The position numbers and the translations under genes were made by a program. From Stenopsyche tienmushanensis (lineage: Eukaryota > Arthropoda > Insecta > Trichoptera > Stenopsychidae), in NCBI GenBank assembly GCA_008973525.1, contig WACJ01000114.1, positions 930,001-994,000 on the forward strand: a DNA stretch of 64,000 nucleotides, given 5' to 3'. The notes under the pieces were generated by a model. The model had not been told where the DNA came from, searched no databases, and was given only the letters and a program-made list of their open reading frames with translations. Positions 31,413 through 43,555 of the stretch are shown in pieces. Position 1 is the first letter of the stretch. Every line of letters starts with the position of its first letter.

Positions 31413-31715
31413 CCGGTAGGTAGTCTCGTGGTTAAGCAGTTGGATTTGTAGCTCGATCATCTTGGGTATGTATCGCAAAAATAATTAGTTTGGGGTCTTC
31501 CGAGTGCATAATTGCGGTTAAACTTAATTGTAAAGCTTTATTTGAAATTCTGTGACGTATCTCCAGAGCTTGTCGATTTCTTTACTCTCAATAAGCGACT
31601 GACTCGCCACGGCGTTTTGTATGGCGAGTGTGGAAAGACTGATTTTTTATATTGAGTTTCATTATCATTGATTTATCGGAGCAATTTTTTGGTTTGTGAC
31701 AAGGTCGCTTAGACA
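31413..31715 (+). mobile_element. SINE-like repeat, copy 2, with tRNA-like head
   Basis: The head GTCTCGTGGTTAAGCAGTTG resembles a tRNA-type A box, and the following GTAGCTCGATCATC is a weak B-box candidate. The body from about 31490 matches 16606-16836. I infer a tRNA-derived SINE. No folding was done. Confidence 0.5.
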
Positions 31716-32284
31716 CTAAAAAGCTCTTAGAGAAATTATGATCTGATACATGAATGAATAGAGTTAAGATTCGCACGGTTCCTTATTGTGGTGGCTGAGA
31801 GCAAACATAAGGCCGATCTGCAGAAACTTTTTTGTCAAAACATTGACCTCAATTCCTGGCGATCGTTTGTTCGATACGTTTGGGTTTTGTGCTCTACTCT
31901 TTGTACCGATCGAAATGGAGTAGTTTGACAATGTTACTCCTCGAATAAAGCAAAGTTTTCTTTTTAGCAAATATGCAAAAATTCACAATACGTTCATTTT
32001 TCTAAAGTATATAAAAAAGGGTGTTAACATAATATGTTCTAAAAACAATATTTTTATGTATAATGTATTTTAATCTATTTACATATGCATAATTTTTTAT
32101 TTTTTGTGCTTTGCATGGTGCAAAAATGTCATTATTTTAATATTGATTTTTAAATATTAAAAATGTTTATATATTTTTGACTTTAACTCTAATTTTTCTT
32201 ACTAATTTAGGTTCCAAATTAATTATTTGTATACTAATTTCTTTGTATATTTTTTTAATTATTGGTCATAATGATAAATATATA

Positions 32285-33409
32285 CAGTATGAACCTCGAT
32301 TATCCGGACTAATTGGGGATGAAAGTAGTTCGGATAATCGAAAATAATCATAATTGATAGGGAAAGTATGAATAATTTTTATTTGTCTAGATTCTAGATT
32401 ATCGATTTTGGCTTTAAGCTAGTTTTTCTTTTAGAAGTCGCCAAATCGCAAATATTCTTACCAATAGAAAATTGTGATATTGCTTCTGCAAAATTTTGTT
32501 TCATGATTTTTTCAAAGTTGATACATCTATAGAATTCCAACTATACTGCTGTGATGTAGCAACAATCTTTTAAATTTATTTTCTCGTGGAAGCTGATAAC
32601 TATTTCTTCATTATTTTCATCTGCTAACAATAATCGTCGAAGCATCTGATTTCTATGTAAACATTTGAATGTTTCTATTACACCCTGATCTATCGGTTGT
32701 ATTACCGATTTTGATGGAAGAAATTTTACCCTAAACATTTCATCGATCTGGTTTAAAATTTCTATAAATATAATAATAAGGTTTTCCACTTTTTTCTGTG
32801 GAGTTTTGATATTTTTTCATATCATCGTTTAAAAACATCCCCATTCATCCAGGCTTTTTTCTAATGATCATATTCAACCAGAAGACTTTTGATATTTTAA
32901 ATCATCTGGGATTCTTTGATTTTCCAATGACAAACAGTGGCAGTCTGTGTCTGCCAGTTGCATTTGCACATACTATATTTTCACGTCTTGATGCTAAAAA
33001 TTTGTTGGGTATTTTTTTAAAATTTAAGACGGTCTCATCAGCATTGTATATAAATTCTTCGTCGAATCGAAATAGCTTCAATGTGTGAATGAATGTGTTT
33101 ACTGAGGGTATGTCTGCAGAAAGCTTTTCCCCATGAATTTTAAGTTCCCTGATACCATGTCGTCCTTTGAATTTTTCAAGCTAGCCCAAACTTGCTCTGA
33201 AGGTGGCATCTTCATTTAATTTTGTATTGAAAAATATTGCTTTTTCACACAAGAATGGACCAGATATTGTCTGTCCAGTTGATCATCTTTGTATGCACCA
33301 CATAAAAATACACTCTTCAACTTCTGCATTTCCTGATTTTTTCACAACTTTTCGCTCTGAGCTTCCATCGCCCACACATATGTTGTGTTGTGCCAATTCG
33401 TCCATCTAC
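32285..33409 (-). pseudogene. pogo/Tigger-like transposase remnant
   Basis: The left end CAGTATGAACCTCGATTATC, preceded by TA, and the nearby TCGGATAATCG are characteristic of Tigger/pogo termini. On the minus strand the conceptual product contains FKGRHGIRELKIHGEKLSA, FIYNADETVLNFK (the DE-type catalytic block), ATGRHRLPLFVIGKSKNPR and PSKSVIQPIDQGVIETFK. These are collinear with the Tigger DDE domain. Stops and shifts interrupt it. The 5' part continues across the hAT MITE at 33418; the right terminus was not found. Confidence 0.82.
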
Positions 33410-33417
33410 CTTTAGGC

Positions 33418-33622
33418 CAGTGCTTCCTAACCTTTTCAGTATGGTTACCCCTATGGCCTATCAGGGAAACTGATTTTACCCCTCTTTAAAATTTGTGCTC
33501 AGCCACATGGCGCTGATTTGCCATTTTATTATCTACATACCAAAAAATATCAGCATGATTACCCCCGCAGAACACCTGTTTTACCCCTGCAGGGGTAATT
33601 CCCTCTAGGTTAGGAACCACTG
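33418..33622. mobile_element. 205-bp hAT MITE nested in the Tigger remnant
   Basis: The ends CAGTGCTTCCTAACCT and, inverted, CAGTGGTTCCTAACCT differ at one base. The direct repeat CTTTAGGC is perfect at 33410-33417 and 33623-33630. The interior contains repeated TTACCCCT blocks. It is a typical Charlie-like hAT MITE, inserted after the Tigger copy. Confidence 0.9.
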
Positions 33623-33639
33623 CTTTAGGCGATAAAGAT

Positions 33640-36600
33640 CATACTTACATAAATGATGGTTTCTTGCTTATTTTTTTAATTGAGCAAGCTATCTCTTTGT
33701 ATTGAAAATATACTAGTAAATTATATTGCGCATTGCTTTTAATTGAATTGAATCAATTCATATAAATATTTAAATAATAAAACCAATTTTACAAATTATG
33801 TCAATTTGTAAAATTGATTTTATTACTAAGATATTAATAAAGAATTGAATGAAATATTAATGTTTGTTAACTTTGGAAAATTATGTATGGATAGAACACA
33901 AATTATATATTTTTTTATTGTTAAACATTTATAGCCTTATGCTTTCTTATGTTATTTCTAATATTATTAATTATTCTTTTTATAATCTATAATTTCATCA
34001 TTGCTTATATTTGGTATATTTCTTATAGGTTAACACCATATTATAGCAATAGTATTTTAGCACTCAGGTATCCGCTCCCATTGCATTGCATTGGTGGTTA
34101 ACACCCGGCCTGCGTGAATACGGATCGGCGCATCTCTCCATCTGTTAGCACTTTACACAATACGAATACATTTTTTCTTTAGGTTTACAATTCAATATAG
34201 TATTACCTCTGATCCTGAATATTTTATCGGGTCGTAAAAGTTCTAGTAATTACCCATAAACTGCACCACACTCTTTTTATTATTTATGAGTGTAACAACA
34301 TAATCCTCATTGTCTACTCGACGTATTTCATTCAAACACAGCTTGGGCATCGTATAAAATAATTTCTAATGACTTTGACAATATTCTATTTGTGAAATTA
34401 ATAAAATAATATCCATTTATGTTGCTTCTTCAGACATAAACTCGAATTAATTGTCGTTTTTTAACTTGTTATCACTCGCCCATACTCAGCGGAGCCTTGA
34501 GTGTTAAAATATTTTTTAAAACTTTTTATTTATTGATATTTTAAGGCAATTTTTTGTGTTTTTACCATTTTATTTTTTAGTTATTTCTAATATGATTTTT
34601 TCCTTTTATTTTGACAGATTACTCTTCAATAATCCAATTCAGAGGACAGAATGAAGATGTAAATATTTGGGATGAGCCTGTAATAAACTGAAATTCTAGT
34701 AGTTGATTTGGTTTGAAGTGATTTTTGATCTTGCTTAATGTTTATAAAATATTGTAAGCACTATAAACGAAACATAACTCAATATTTGTTATTCACATTT
34801 ATTGATTGTATTAGAAAATCGGTTTTATTTTGGAATGCTGCTAATTTAATTTTATTGTATTTTAATCCTTTCCACCATGTTGTCAAATGGGTCTTGAATT
34901 CCATTTTGTATGTCGACATTATGTCGCCAAAATTTTTAATGCGTGAATATACCATATATTCTGTTCTATTGATTATATTATATATATACTATAGTTACTA
35001 TTTTAATGTAGAAACACAGATCTCTGCATTTATATGTATGTATTTTACCTAAAAATATATTACATGTGATAATGGACGACAATCATTTTCCAAATAAGAT
35101 CATTTTTATTGGTAATGATTCAAATCCAGTTGACATCAAAATGCAACTACAATAAGGATAAACTTATTTCAATAAATAAAGCTTCAAAACTTTCATCTGT
35201 TATGTTTTTAGATAAACATGTTTTATATTCATAAACTGAGATTAAAACTTTAAAAAATGCAAATTCAATTTTTTTACAATTGTATTATTTCTAAAATACT
35301 AAATAAGTGTCTTATGTATGTTGTTTAAATTTTCCGTTGAACAAAAAACTTTTTATTTTAAATTTCGAGTATGAAACCTTAAAAAAAGCGGAAAATTAAT
35401 TATGAGCTATTTCTACCTGTGCAAAAATAAATAATGCGAGTGGAAAATGTTAATCACTAATTAGTGCTATAATGTTTTTTTCTTTAAATAATAAGACATT
35501 TCTTTCTATATTTTACCCATTTGTAAGCTTCCTTTATCAGTTCTCAGCTTTTTCAAAGTTCCTGGACTTTCAAAGGAGGGATTTCCTGGATCTCGAGATT
35601 CTTATTTAATTATGTACTTTCTGAATTATCATTTTCGGAGTAACTTTCCATTCCATTGTTCTTGGAATTCTTTTGATGGAATTCTGGAATCTCATACAAT
35701 TTCGAGGGTTTCGAGGGCATAAAAATGTGTTTTCATTATTCAAATGTAAAATATATTAGGCACATTCAAAATCACAAAGTCTCGAGTCCTGGAACATTTT
35801 CGTTGAAAGTCAAAAGCTACAAGAGACGTCTTGACACAGAATCCCTAATCAGTAATATGTTAATATTTATGCATTCCAAAATATTGATTTGTGGTATATC
35901 TATGATATATCTGTGGAAATTTTTACTCATATCATAACATGAAATATGCCGAGGCATGGTAAGATACAAATTGTAATTTTAGGAGGATGTGTTATTTTCG
36001 TTAAAATTGAAAACCGAATTTAAATTGTGTTTATTTTAGAAGTAGCAAAAATTGTGCCTTACATATGCAAGTTGTCATCATAGATTTGTGTATTTGTATA
36101 TTTTAAATTCATCTATTATTTGGTGTTTGTATAAGAGTAAACTGTATTTTTAATTGTTTTTTATTTTACTCGTTTTATTGACGACTTAGAAATACTATAA
36201 GTATTATATTTATGAAGACAATAATTGTACTATGTCATGAAAATGGATCGAAATATATCTATACATATAGTCTATGCTGTAATAAAACAATTTTATTTTA
36301 TACTATTACTCATTTCTCTTAAGTTTCTTAAAAGTAGTTATATATATATATATATATATTTATTATTTGATGAACATTTTTTATAAATATCACAAAGGGA
36401 AAAGTTTTAAAGATTCACAATTAGTAATATGGCTTGCACTAATTTATTTATTTGCTTTTTGAGCTTTCGAAATGGAATGGGTTAATAAACATACCAAAAA
36501 GTAATTGGTTGTCATATTATATTGCCATTCTTTATTTAGTCATAATGATAAACATCAAGAATCACAATTTAATCTTGCCAAAAAGTATAAGCCTTTGTGC

Positions 36601-38400
36601 AATATTTTAATTTTATTTGTTGTGTACAAATGATGAAATAGTATAATGCCTATTAGACTGCTGACTGACAAAAAGATGTATTTAAAAAAAAAAATGTTTT
36701 ATAAAAACCAATTAATTACATTTATTATATGACAATAGTTATGAATCAATCAATTTTTTTTTGAGTGCTTAACTGTATTACTTCTTTTTATAAAACAGAT
36801 TTCTCTTAATATTACATATTTTGTAACAATTTTCAAATTTTGATCTGAATTTTTTTTAATATGAATGTAGATTTTCTTTCCATTTTAAATCAAAATTGAA
36901 GTTATTTCTGTGCCAAAGTATGAGAGACGTTGCACATAATTTGACGAGGTCCTAGTCCTGTAGTAAAATACGTATGGCTGCTTTATGATGATGTTTCATT
37001 GAAATTCCAAAGACAAATCTGAGAAGAAACTAAAATACACCACACGTCAAATGACCAATGTTAATTTTATTCCTCAACATTTCTTTTATAAACCATTTTT
37101 AAAATGTTTTATTGTCAATAATACAATAAAATCAATACTGTGATCTATTGGGAAAAAATTGTGTATTTACGATTGAGTATTATTTTTTATTATACTTTTA
37201 TTGTCAGTGGAGATTACGATAAATTTTTATGGTATGTTTGTAAAATGGAATATCATTATATTTTTACAACGCCTATGTATATAGTAGATATTAAAAATAG
37301 ATACATGAGAATTTAATGTAGGTTTGTTTGTAATATGCATGTTATATATTTTTATAAGTCACTTTTAAGACGTTGTTTTCTTTGACAAAAAAAACACTCT
37401 CGTGGACACGTCTGCAATTGCAGTCATTTTTGTACTTGCACCAATAATGACCCTACACACTACACTTTTTTTTAAATATATAAATCATGATCGTGTGTTT
37501 TAAATAGTAATTTTTGAATATCAGTATTCTTCGCATTTATAATTATGCAAAATTTAAATATTTTTTGCGTAAATCTAACATAAAAGCCACCGGTAAATCA
37601 ACACAGTTTTACCAGTAACGTAATAATTTATTTTTGAAAGTTCCTCAAGAAGATTTGGATTAGTGTAAAATCTGTCGGTGAATACATGGTAACCACATGG
37701 AAACAATTAAATGGTCTTTTAATTAGTAGAAAAGCAATAGTATTCCTTCTAGAACATTTGCTTCATTTTACAGTTTAAAAAAAATACTAAAATCATCACA
37801 GAATATTTTTATAAGTACCTGTAAAGTAATGTGCGTCAGTAAAAAAATTATGACCAATGTGTAGACACTGGACCACAAAGGGTTAAACTTTATTCTTCTT
37901 CATTTGGTGTTGTTTTTCGCAATTTCGACTGATTGGTTATATATCAGTGAAAAATATTGTAACACTTTTTAGCATAAAATTGATTTGCAAACAGTCAAGC
38001 ATATCGTTATGCTTATAATAATTTTTTAATAAGTTTTATTTGGTGTTTGATCATTAAATATTTATGAATAACCAATGATTTAAATATTGTTCCTTAATTT
38101 GTTATGAAATCAACTATTGTTTTACGATTGTAATCACATTTCATCTTTCATTCGTAATTAAATAGAGTAATTTTTGTATGCGTTTAAAAAAAAAAACAAA
38201 AAATATACTGTAAATTTGAAATATTGTAATTTAGAAAAAATAAATATCATTTTTACTGAAAATCGGGATTTTTTTCTTTTTTAAAGTGTGTTGTTTGAAT
38301 TAGTCTAAATAAATTTATTTCAAATAGTATTGACTTGTAATATTAAGATTGCAAAATTGTAGACACGTTATCTGATTCAATAAATTGTTTCATTGTGTAA
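33640..38400. other. AT-rich intergenic stretch
   Basis: No gene recognised. A microsatellite of TA units lies near 36341-36360. A CCACAAAGGGTTAA string at 37864-37886 may be an orphan piggyBac-type end. Open frames here (for example 34738-35052 +) have AT-driven composition and no domain. Confidence 0.5.
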
Positions 38401-38679
38401 TGTTGGTCTAGATTCTGAACTAACTTAAGACATGGGCGGGCAACCTTTTATAGTCCTTGGGTGAAATTATCATTCTGAGTCAGGCGCCGGATCAAAAAAA
38501 GTGACATTTTACAATATGCTACCCAAATTTACGGATCTATGTAAACAGGGTTTGAGAGGGAAAAAGATGAGATCAAGAGGCCCGAAGGTTGCTCAACTTA
38601 TACCTTGAAAGGAGCGATAAATCGAAACTATTTTAAACTAAATACAAAAGTTTTTTCAGGCTAATAAATAATTTAATAA

Positions 38680-38975
38680 AAAGATGTCTCTCTGTAGACG
38701 CTGTGCTAATTTTACAGCGCCATCTTCTGTAGCGCTGCGGATACATTACGTTTGGAATAACGACAGCGATCTCGCAGGAGGAGGGAATCATGAGGCGTCG
38801 TCGGTTAGCCTTGACTGCGGGAGGGCGTCCTTCCCGCAGCCAGATCTCTCTCGCGCATTTAAAAAAGAAGACGGGAGTTTTTCTGTTCGACGCCCATCTA
38901 CCTCCATCCCATCCGCTCGGGTACATAACGCTCCGAAAGCAAAATGGATGGCGGGGTGATTTTTTTGGGAAGCAT
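38680..38975. promoter_or_regulatory. GC-rich island, candidate regulatory element
   Basis: About 300 bp of clearly higher GC in an AT-rich region. It contains CAGCGCCATCTTC (near 38713), whose reverse complement holds the AGATGGCGC core of insect CTCF sites, and AAAATGGATGGC near 38940, which resembles a Pho/YY1-type core (GCCAT). Overlapping open frames on both strands look like a by-product of GC content. The function is inferred only from motifs and composition. Confidence 0.35.
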
Positions 38976-40594
38976 TGAATTTTTGGTATGATATTAATTA
39001 TTGATTGCAGATATCGAGATGTTCATTTGAGTGTCTGTGATATATTTTTTAGTCAACTTTGAAAATAAAGACTTACATAGGTTGCTAAATTAAAATGGTG
39101 GCTTCTTCCCTTGTTGGACTATTTTGTGTTCAGATGAAAAGCCATGCATATTTTGCACTTGAGCTAATACACTTTAGCATTTAATAATACTAATACGCTA
39201 ATAGCTCTACTTCTGATGAAGGGTTTTAATGGGTTGAAAATTTTTCATGAGTAGTTCAACCTTTTTGAAGTTGCAAAGCTGCTTTGCTGAAAATATTTGA
39301 TGAGTGACACAAAAAATACAAATGACGATAGTTTTTCATCAACTATTTCATGCTGTCATTTATATCTTAAAAAACAATCACTTTCGGACATTTTAAGATA
39401 ATGTCATCTATTATTAACATTTGTAATTGATTATTTTGTTAATCTTCATATCTTTGAAGTAACATTTTGATAGTTTTCTTTTGTAAGTTTAAGATATTCT
39501 GGCGTAAATACTACAAAATAAAAAAAATATAGGATTTACTATTCAATTTAAAGTTATCCCTAGGTTTCTAACAGGCTGTTATAAATTCTGTAATTTTAAT
39601 TTATATAATATTGTAAAAATCCCATTATCTTTGTGAAAACTGTTCCAAATTAGAAGAATCATTTGCAAAAATATGGTTATCATATTTTTTTTAAATTTTA
39701 ATTGGCTATAAATTTTTATTGTTTTAGTACTACGTCAAAAGAAAGAATTGTATATTTCGAGAATGATGAAGAATGAAGCAGTTCTATATGTAGATAATAC
39801 TAAATTATCAGCATAATTAGTCCTTTGTCTCTGGCAATCTATTATTTTTTTTAACAATTGTAAAATACAGTACGTAGCATAGATTACTTAACTAAGACGT
39901 AGGGGAAGATTTAAACATAGCAATATGATGATTTTTATGATACTATTTATGTTAAAAGACGCGTGATTAATTGATTTTTGTCTCCACGAAGATCACATAA
40001 ATTTAAATGAACATACAACATTGCCATCAAATTGAAGATAAAACAATCAAGAAAGCGTGGAATATAAGGTTTATGAAAGAGTTAATTCTCCCCAGCAATA
40101 TAATATTTACAATAACTATTTCTAATGTAAATAAATTTTCCTACTTGCAGTATTATTCCTCAGCTAACACATCATGAAGCGAAACCTACACTACTATTAA
40201 GGATTCATTTCATATTTTGATCAGACAAGCTATAGACACTATAATAAACAAGATAAAAATGTCACATTGGTGGTTTGATATGTCTTATCAAATACCATAA
40301 ATTGAGGTCGAAAAAAAACCAGCCAATTTATGCAAGATTCTTCTTTTTTGAAATTTATCACCTCAATAGAATTAGCGTGTCATAAACTCTGTCTGGATGT
40401 TATCTCAAATTTAAATTTCATATTGAATTTTATAATCTAATAAATAGTGTTATACAACTTGTCGCAGATCTTCAATAAAACGTATAAAAAAGAAATTGCT
40501 TGAAATAATCTTACATTGTAGCTGAAATATATTTTTGAGATCTTACATACTAATTACATTCCTTGTAATCCTATTTATACGTACTTGTTTCAAC
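38976..40594. other. AT-rich spacer
   Basis: No gene, repeat end or structured element recognised. Confidence 0.5.
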
Positions 40595-41560
40595 TTATTA
40601 TGGCGTCCACAAGCAATGGCAGAAGTTATGAGAAATGGAGCTTGTGTTCCTCTGGAGCAGAAAATGGAAAAAGATATGCTTTGTCTAGCTTGTCGCCATC
40701 ATATAATGGTAATTAGAAGCTGTAGTGAGTCAATCGCTTGGTCCGTCTAGTGCTCCTGATATCCAATCGTTTTAAAGGTTTAGGAAGAACTGAGACAAAA
40801 TTGATCAAAGTGATTATAAAACATTAATGTATGATACCACATCTTCAAAAAATATAGAAAATGTTGCTGCAGATAGGATTTCTTTTGCTCAAAAAAAACT
40901 TCAAGTGTATCAACCTCGAGATGACTATAAGTAGTTACTGAATCTTTCCATCATTTACTTGGGAGGAATTCCTGAAAATGGAGCTTCATTTAGGAGGCCT
41001 GCTGCATCAGTTTAAACTGATGAAAAAGAAATGATAGCAGTTAAAAGTATTTGTCTTTTCACAGTCGTAATATATATTAAAATGCCGGTTTCAAGTCGAC
41101 TTACAATTATTAAAATACCAAGTATCATTTGAAAATATAAATCAAACAATGGTCAAAGTTGCTATGAAAAAAATACTGGGCCATTTGTGGTACTTATCGG
41201 AAGAGTTGGTATCTTTTGCATTTTTTGATGACGAACTTTTAGTTAAAGATAAGCAAAATATGGTAGGTGCATTAAGAATCAAAGGTAAAGAAGATTGCCC
41301 GAAAAGAAAAAAAAGCATTGATGTCTAACACATCACCAAAAAAAGCATAGAAGACTTTGTGACTATGAACTCTTTATGATTTTTCCAGATACTGGGTATC
41401 TCATCACAGTTTTTGAATAAACATGTTGAAACTTGGAAGGATGACTTTGATCTTAAGACTGCAAAGAAAATGGTCCATTCTATGCGAGTAGTGAATAATA
41501 TTAAATGGAAAATCAAATGAAATGTTGACAAGTCAAATTCGAAAAAAAGTGTTTTGACCC
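40595..41560 (+). pseudogene. decayed transposon-associated ORF of an uncharacterised family
   Basis: In shifting frames the product reads AEVMRNGACVPLEQK, CRHHIM, YQPRDDYK, SIIYLGGIPENGASFRRP, ILGHLWYLSEELVSFAFFDD and KMVHSMRVVNN. This order matches conserved uncharacterised proteins that I recall as multicopy in several insect and cnidarian genomes, probably transposon-borne. Many stops are present. The assignment rests on memory of motif order, not on a search. Confidence 0.5.
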
Positions 41561-42175
41561 AAATAAGGACCACCCTAATATATATATATATATTTATGAC
41601 ATACTGAAAATAGTTTAACATTTGATTTTGTTAAATAGTTCTTATTGAAATTCTATGGTTTATTGTAATATTTAATTTATTATGCTTGTTTCCTTAATGT
41701 AAGATGTTATTGCAGAGTCATCTAGTAACGCACATACAGTAATTTTTCTCTTTTCTTTCCTTAAAATTCTGTAAAAATACTTTAAAATTAAAAGGATTTT
41801 TCGTTATATTTTTAATTAATTTCAAATTTTATAAAACATGTTATATTGAAAATTTTAATTAAAATATAATGAAAAGTTTGGGATATGTTAAATGCTTTTC
41901 CATTAAAATACATAGATGTCTCCAACAAAATAAATCTTGCATATTGACAGCCAATTGTAATTAGAGAGATTCAAATTCAGAACGATTGGGTAAATATCCG
42001 GGGTGCCAAATTTTTTACCATTTTTAAATTAAGGAAATATCCATTTATTACTTGATGCAAAAAGCTTAATTTTTAAATGCCAAATTATGCACACTATAAA
42101 GAAAAGGTTTCAGGTGACTGACAAAAATCATAAGATAATGGAGCGTTTTTGATCACCTTAATAGTTGTACAAGTA

Positions 42176-42586
42176 CAGTATACTCTTGACTATCCAAATG
42201 GGTTCCTGAGGTGCAAGCTTTTTTAAAAAATAAGGGATTGCCACAAAAACAGGATTATTATTAGATAATGTTCCTTTTCCGAAAACAAATGATGAACTTA
42301 TGGTTGCAAAATTTTTGCTGTTATATGAATAACATCAATGAATTGTCTTTATCGTCAAAATCTTCTGAAAAATATCGCCGAGGAAGATGATAAGTTGATC
42401 AATTCCTGGAAAAATATAAGAATATTGGATGCTGTGTATAAAATAACACAAAAGTAAAGCCAGTAACACTTCCTGACATGGAAGCAAATTTAATGCATTT
42501 TGAAGAGAATGAATCAAATGATATCCAATAGACCTGTGGTAATCCGATAAACGTTTTGCAAGGCGTTGTCAAACTATAGAGTACTG
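42176..42586 (+). mobile_element. internally deleted Tigger-like element
   Basis: The left end CAGTATACTCTTGACTATCC resembles a Tigger terminus and is echoed in inverted form by CAGTACTCTATAGTTTGAC at the right end. The interior contains an acidic C-terminal-like fragment, DMEANLMHFEENESND. The flanking TA is clear only on the left. Low to moderate confidence. Confidence 0.45.
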
Positions 42587-42589
42587 TCC

Positions 42590-43056
42590 CCGACCCCTTG
42601 TAGTCCGGATTTTTTTGGAAGTACTTGTAAATATTATAGAATTAACGCCACAAACACAATGGCCAATCGTATTCCTGTTGGTCATCAAACGTAATTCAAG
42701 ACGACTTTTGAAGCGTTTTAACTATATCATGCTAGCTCCTTGTAAAACAACTTTGCTTTCGTGATCAATTTGGGCCCAGAAATAGGAGTATGCTTATTTC
42801 TTTCTCGAAGAAACCACATGTACAAAGCTTCCAACACTTCTGAAAGTTTGGCCAACTTACAAAAATATTCGTTACGATTTAAGGGGTAAAAACCCTTTAC
42901 AACGTTAAAAAAAGAGGAGGAGAAGTTTAAAATTATAGGAGATGTTCCTAAAAATATTTTAAGCAAAATTATCGTTATATTGCACTCATATATCCCCAAC
43001 TGTAGGTATGCGAAATTAAAGTTGCTCGAAGTCAGCTCGAAGTTGCTCGAAGTCAA
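42590..43056 (-). pseudogene. Tigger/CENP-B-type HTH fragment
   Basis: The minus-strand frame contains LSEVLEALYMWFLRER and PISGPKLITKAK. This matches the CENP-B/Tigger DNA-binding pattern L-x-x-A-L-x-x-W-F ... I-S-G-P-x-L-x-x-K-A. TCCGG near 42604 fits a terminus. It is a separate fragment from the plus-strand piece to the left. Confidence 0.6.
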
Positions 43057-43139
43057 GTTTAGCTCGATAGTTTATCGTGTGTGGTTGAATTTTCGAAGCA
43101 AAAATGTCAAAATATGCTAGAGATAAAACAATATATTAT

Positions 43140-43555
43140 ACCAATTTATAAAGATTTCTCCAGGGATGAATAACTTCAAAGATGCTTGGGTGGCCATACC
43201 CAAAATGCTAATGAATGTTTTAACTCGACGGTTTGACGACTGGCTCCAAAGCATCTGCATTCTGGTGTAAAAATCATTGAAATATTAACATACATTGCTG
43301 CTGGGATATTTATTAACGACTACAGCTTCATTTTGAAGATGATGAATACATTAAATATATTTATTAGCACTTATTGTAAAGTTTGCTGAAAATACCGATG
43401 AAGCGCGGGTAGCGAGGTAAAATCGTTAGAGTCTGAGACAAAAGCAGCTCGAATAGCCCGAAAACAACAGTTAGTCGAAGATAATCAACTTTTTGAGAAA
43501 GCTGAAGATCTATTTTATGCATCTGGAATCATTGGTTGATCGGTAAGTAACTAAA
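43140..43555 (+). pseudogene. C-terminal remnant of a transposon-associated ORF
   Basis: The text of the reading frame, TQNANECFNSTV then APKHLHSGVKIIEI, GIFINDYSFILKMMNTLNI and a basic stretch KAARIARKQQ, ends in a Glu-rich tail with FYASGI and a stop near 43537. It recalls the end of an uncharacterised multicopy protein family of animal genomes. Stops lie in the middle. It may be part of the same element as 40595-41560, but that is not shown. Confidence 0.5.

Noticed and set aside
34738..35052. 104-codon plus-strand ORF with hydrophobic composition
   Set aside because: AT-driven Phe/Ile/Tyr content, no helix pattern or family match, and no promoter or splice context.
36341..36360. TA repeat as an origin or matrix-attachment site
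   Set aside because: Short TA microsatellites are common in this AT-rich DNA. Nothing else supports a function.
38434..38605. Possible hAT element starting CATGGGCGGGCAACC
   Set aside because: The best right end (GGTTGCTC) matches poorly and the flanking direct repeat is offset, so no element could be defined.
38633..38959. Opposite-strand ORFs of more than 90 codons in the GC-rich island
   Set aside because: Simultaneous open frames on both strands reflect low stop density at higher GC. No domain or splice context.
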